Shown piece by piece: positions 61,214-64,000 of a stretch of DNA of 64,000 bases. Numbering within the stretch: position 1 is the stretch's first letter; every line of letters begins with the position of its first letter. The notes beneath the pieces were generated by a model. The model was not told the origin of the DNA and searched no databases. It was given only the letters and a program-made list of their open reading frames with translations. This DNA is from Armatimonadota bacterium (GTDB lineage Bacteria > Armatimonadota > Zipacnadia > Zipacnadales > JABUFB01). The stretch covers positions 434,001 to 498,000 of the forward strand of contig JABUFB010000008.1 of assembly GCA_013314775.1 (NCBI GenBank), read 5' to 3'. Made by a program: the position numbers and the translations under genes.

Positions 61214-62308
61214 ATGAGAATCGCGATGGGAGTATCCACGCTATTAGCGCTGGTGCTTGCCACATCCACGTACGCTCTTCCGCAACCGACGCTGTATCAG
61301 CCCAATGAGGGAGACGTGCTCGGACCGAGTTACGACATCAGCGGCACAGTGGGGCAACCCGCGCTGGTGGTTGTGCTGACCGACGTTGTCCTTTCCGATA
61401 CCGGGCGTCTTGTCGGAACGGTCCCCGGGATCCGCCACTTCACCAATGCCGACGGGACGTTCAGTTTCCGCTGCGCGAGCCCGCGGGTTCCCGTGGGCAA
61501 GCGTGAGGCCGACATCCTCTACCGTGTCCGGTGCTTCGTGGTGGGCCCGGGCGGCCAACGCGGACCTGAGGCGGTCGTGAACTGTAAAGCCGGCACAGCA
61601 TCGCGCCGAGATGCGCCTGGCTGGGGTAGCATCGAGGAAGGCGTCTGGAATCTGAAACTCCTGAACGCCAAGCGTCTCGTGGACGGCAGCCGGATAACCG
61701 CGAAGTTCACCGACGGCCGCCTCGGCGGTCACGGCGGGATCAACCAGTACTTCGGCAATTACAAGGTAGCGGGACGAGACCTGACAATCAGCGACATCGG
61801 CTCAACGAAAATGGCCGGGCCGGCCCCCCTCATGATGCAGGAACAGGAGTACTTCTGGACGCTCGAGTCGGCCAGGACCCACCAGGTCACCGGTGCTGAG
61901 CTGGCCGTCTTCAACGCAGATGGGAAGGTCATCCTTGTTTTCGGGCGTACTGCCCCCGCACCGGTGGCTCTGCGCCAGGGGCTGTGGGAGCTGAGAACCC
62001 TGAATGGCAAGCCGGTGCTCGAGGGCACCACTGTCACCGCCCGCTTCACCCACAAAGGCATCGGCGGAAACGGGGGTATCAACACCTACGGCGGCGACTG
62101 TAAGGTTGATGGCTCCAGGCTGTCCATCGGCGCGGTGGTCTCCACCATGATGGCTGGCGATCCGGCTACCATGGCCCAGGAGCAGGAATACTTCAAAGCC
62201 CTCTCGGCGGCGAAGAGCTACACAGTGGCGGGGGATGAGCTAATCATTCAGGATGCGGACGGCGAGGCCATCCTGTCTTTCGTGCGCGCGGCTCCGGACA
62301 CCGAGTAG
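61214..62308 (+). CDS. Secreted protein with tandem META (HslJ-like) domains
   Basis: A 364-residue exported protein. AAAGGGG precedes the ATG at 61214; a signal peptide of about 21 residues follows. Residues about 25-120 form an Ig-like domain (YDISGTVGQPALVVVLTDVVLSDTG). Two META domains follow (about 145-250 and 258-360), with duplicated patterns GLWELRTLNGKPVLEG and VWNLKLLNAKRLVDG, and GIGGNGGINTYGG paired with LGGHGGINQYFGN. META domains occur in heat-stress-linked (HslJ) and other exported proteins; a specific role cannot be given. Confidence 0.85.
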   Translation: MRIAMGVSTLLALVLATSTYALPQPTLYQPNEGDVLGPSYDISGTVGQPALVVVLTDVVLSDTGRLVGTVPGIRHFTNADGTFSFRCASPRVPVGKREADILYRVRCFVVGPGGQRGPEAVVNCKAGTASRRDAPGWGSIEEGVWNLKLLNAKRLVDGSRITAKFTDGRLGGHGGINQYFGNYKVAGRDLTISDIGSTKMAGPAPLMMQEQEYFWTLESARTHQVTGAELAVFNADGKVILVFGRTAPAPVALRQGLWELRTLNGKPVLEGTTVTARFTHKGIGGNGGINTYGGDCKVDGSRLSIGAVVSTMMAGDPATMAQEQEYFKALSAAKSYTVAGDELIIQDADGEAILSFVRAAPDTE

Positions 62309-62348
62309 TTGCCTGCCGCCGGCGTCCATGGTGAACTGAGCTGATCCG

Positions 62349-62399
62349 AACGGGGACTGGCGATCCGGGAAGAGTCTGGAACTCTCGCCAGTCCCCGTT
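62349..62399. terminator. Strong intrinsic terminator
   Basis: AACGGGGACTGGCGA (62349-62363) pairs perfectly with TCGCCAGTCCCCGTT (62385-62399), a 15-base stem with a 21-base loop, followed by a T run. It lies between the META-domain gene and the convergent GH106-like gene and can serve both. Confidence 0.9.
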
Positions 62400-62405
62400 T
62401 TGTCG

Positions 62406-64000
62406 TTACCGGCTCCGCGGAGCAAGTCCGAAGCACTGTGCGCTTCCTTCGAGCAAATGCACTGCGATCCGCGTCTGCCCATTCTCCACCTCACACGCAA
62501 CTCCATCCACCTGCCCGCAGCCAAGATCCCAGGCGGTCACGGCGTATTTGCCGGGGATAGAGACTACGCCCGCGTAGGGCGCACTGCCCTCGTTCACCAC
62601 AAACAGCAGGTCGCCATCCACGGCGGACCGGCGGGTCACGGTGATCTGGTCGCTGGGGGGATCGAGCGTGACGGTTCGCCACTGCCGGGCGAGAACCACA
62701 GCATTCCCATCGTCGGCGCTGATTACCGCAACCCCGGCATTCCGGGCTTCCTCAACCGTCGCCCGCGCCGATTCTGAGACCCCGCCTTCCGGAACCAAAA
62801 GCGCGCGATATTCCCGCCCATACAGGCAGAGCGCACCGTGCCTCAATTCGGCTGCATTGAGCGCGACATCGTCCAGGATATCGTAGTCGATCTGGGCCCG
62901 GAACAGTCCGTCCGTCAGACGGCGGAAAGCCAGCCCAAGGCGTCCCGCTTCCCCTGCGTTGCGTTCATCAAGGCCCCCACCCAGGGAACGCGGAACCTGT
63001 GGGCTGGTTACCGCGCGCACCGCGTCAATTGGGTAGTACACCGCCACTTGAGCAGCCGGCTGGGTATTCTCAAGCAGCCAACTCCAGCGGTTCATATAGC
63101 GCAGGAGCCCGGTGATGGCCGGCCAGTGGGGGCTCTGAAAGAACAGGGAGGGGGGACATTCGTGGTAGCGGTCGCCGGCGATGGAGTAATAAAACGCATG
63201 GGGTACGATGCGCGTGACCCCGCGGACACTCAGCCAGTCGGCAATGCGCCGAATCTCCTCGGGCGTGAGGCCCCAGCCGGCTGCTCCGTATGTCTCGCTC
63301 ATGGACCGAACATTCCCCCGGGTGTGGGCGGCTGAACTGGTGAGCTTCGCAACGAAGCTGTCGGGCTGTCGGTGCCAGTCTCCCGCGGGTCCGATGACGT
63401 CCATCCCCGGCATATCCAGCCCGTCCATGGCGCTGAAGAAGTCGGCGTTGTACCTCACGTGGTCCACCAGGTACTCCTCGTTATTCACGTGTCCCACGAG
63501 CTTCGTGCCATGCGCGTTGCACCAGTGCTTGAGCGGCAGGTAGAACCGTTCCACGATCAGCTCGGATACCACACGGTAGAAGTCCTGCCTCACCTTGGCC
63601 GCATCCGGGCCGTCTTCGAACAGCACGCGCAGGTGGGGCAGCAGGCTGTAGCCGCAGCGCTGCTCAAACTGCTCGGGGATGTCGCGGGTCCAGATGACGG
63701 TCCCCGGTGCGCAGTCGTGGAAATGGTTGTAGAAGCCGGGCTCGTCGGTGAAGACGGCGGTGACAGTCGTGCCCATGTGCTCGCCCAGCGTCTGTGCATA
63801 CCGTTCGTGGGTACTTCGGATGAAAGCCTCGGTCGCTTTGAGGTCCAGCAGGTCCGTGTACCAGCCGGGATTGTAAGCGGGGTGCCAGGGCGTCGGACGC
63901 ATGACGAACGCGCGGTCTCCCACTTTGACGACAACCTCGTCCCCCTCTTCCGCCTGTTGAACCATCGCCAGGTGCTTCGCCTGCCCATCCGGATAAGCCG
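62406..64000 (-). CDS. Partial glycoside hydrolase, GH106/alpha-L-rhamnosidase-like
   Basis: The reading frame is open to the right edge, so the N-terminus is missing; at least 530 residues are present. A barrel-like region includes TAVFTDEPGFYNH (a candidate acidic catalytic pair), GYSLLPHLRVLFED, HGTKLVGHVNNEEY and MPGMDVIGPAG, which resemble the large GH106-like rhamnosidase group and its uncharacterised relatives. Residues towards the C-terminus show a beta domain (GVVSIPGKYAVTAWDLG). Because the start is unseen, signal peptide and full family are undetermined. An ATG at 63965 is internal rather than a confident start. Confidence 0.65.
   Translation of the reverse strand, partial: AYPDGQAKHLAMVQQAEEGDEVVVKVGDRAFVMRPTPWHPAYNPGWYTDLLDLKATEAFIRSTHERYAQTLGEHMGTTVTAVFTDEPGFYNHFHDCAPGTVIWTRDIPEQFEQRCGYSLLPHLRVLFEDGPDAAKVRQDFYRVVSELIVERFYLPLKHWCNAHGTKLVGHVNNEEYLVDHVRYNADFFSAMDGLDMPGMDVIGPAGDWHRQPDSFVAKLTSSAAHTRGNVRSMSETYGAAGWGLTPEEIRRIADWLSVRGVTRIVPHAFYYSIAGDRYHECPPSLFFQSPHWPAITGLLRYMNRWSWLLENTQPAAQVAVYYPIDAVRAVTSPQVPRSLGGGLDERNAGEAGRLGLAFRRLTDGLFRAQIDYDILDDVALNAAELRHGALCLYGREYRALLVPEGGVSESARATVEEARNAGVAVISADDGNAVVLARQWRTVTLDPPSDQITVTRRSAVDGDLLFVVNEGSAPYAGVVSIPGKYAVTAWDLGCGQVDGVACEVENGQTRIAVHLLEGSAQCFGLAPRSR

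Noticed and set aside
1-64000. CRISPR array, tRNA, rRNA, phage or insertion sequence
   Set aside because: No regularly spaced repeats, cloverleaf-like sequences, transposase or terminal inverted repeats were seen on reading.

Overview
The window is high-GC bacterial DNA densely packed with genes on both strands. Most carry strong Shine-Dalgarno sites (GGAGG or AGGAGG types), and two appear to use GTG or TTG starts. I see no rRNA, tRNA, CRISPR array, insertion sequence or phage module. The gene content is typical of environmental genomes of the Armatimonadota, Hydrogenedentota or Planctomycetota/PVC type: many large secreted beta-helix proteins, sulfatases, LamG, CBM9, DUF1961, DUF4838, DUF4091/GH123 and HzsA-like proteins, and ceramidase-like proteins. 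No marker gene fixes the phylum, so this placement is an inference.

Layout. (1) 0.4-10.1 kb, minus strand: a 1449-residue secreted glycosidase-like protein, a Tat-exported sulfatase, a LamG/DUF1961 protein, an SGNH esterase and a polysaccharide deacetylase. Read together, this looks like a set for stripping and cleaving a decorated polysaccharide. (2) 10.3-15.8 kb: a DegT-type aminotransferase; a membrane-anchored MsrB-MsrA fusion separated from it by a strong terminator; then a Tat-exported protein of unknown function, a translationally coupled 72-residue protein and a beta-helix protein. (3) 15.8-36.2 kb: a coupled CBM/alpha-toroid pair; a frameshifted small gene; a BNR sialidase-like protein; a TIM-barrel protein; a beta-helix gene broken by two in-frame stops; a five-bladed-propeller glycosidase-like protein; a GH123/DUF4091 protein divergent from a DUF4838 protein; a cytoplasmic GH36 alpha-galactosidase paired with an uncharacterised protein; and another TIM-barrel-like secreted protein. 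(4) 36.3-40.7 kb: a compact sulfur operon (persulfide dioxygenase-rhodanese, two half-size YeeE/YedE proteins, SulP permease) behind an AT-rich palindromic promoter. (5) 40.7-62.3 kb: a beta-helix/CBM9 protein, a LamG protein and a ceramidase-like hydrolase; a divergent GH110-like protein; a 1459-residue heme/HEAT protein; a creatininase-family enzyme; a small membrane protein; two tandem beta-helix paralogues; and a double META-domain protein ending at a strong terminator. (6) A glycosidase (GH106-like) runs off the right edge.

The theme is extracellular breakdown of complex, substituted, probably galactose- or GalNAc-containing glycans. The sulfur operon would fit sulfur handling, but any link to the sulfatase is only an inference. 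The most unusual items are the heme/HEAT protein, the sulfur operon with an operator but no local regulator, the ceramidase-like enzyme lacking the family's catalytic serine, the Tat protein with its coupled partner, and two recently broken genes. No transcription factor and no glycan transporter is visible in 64 kb.
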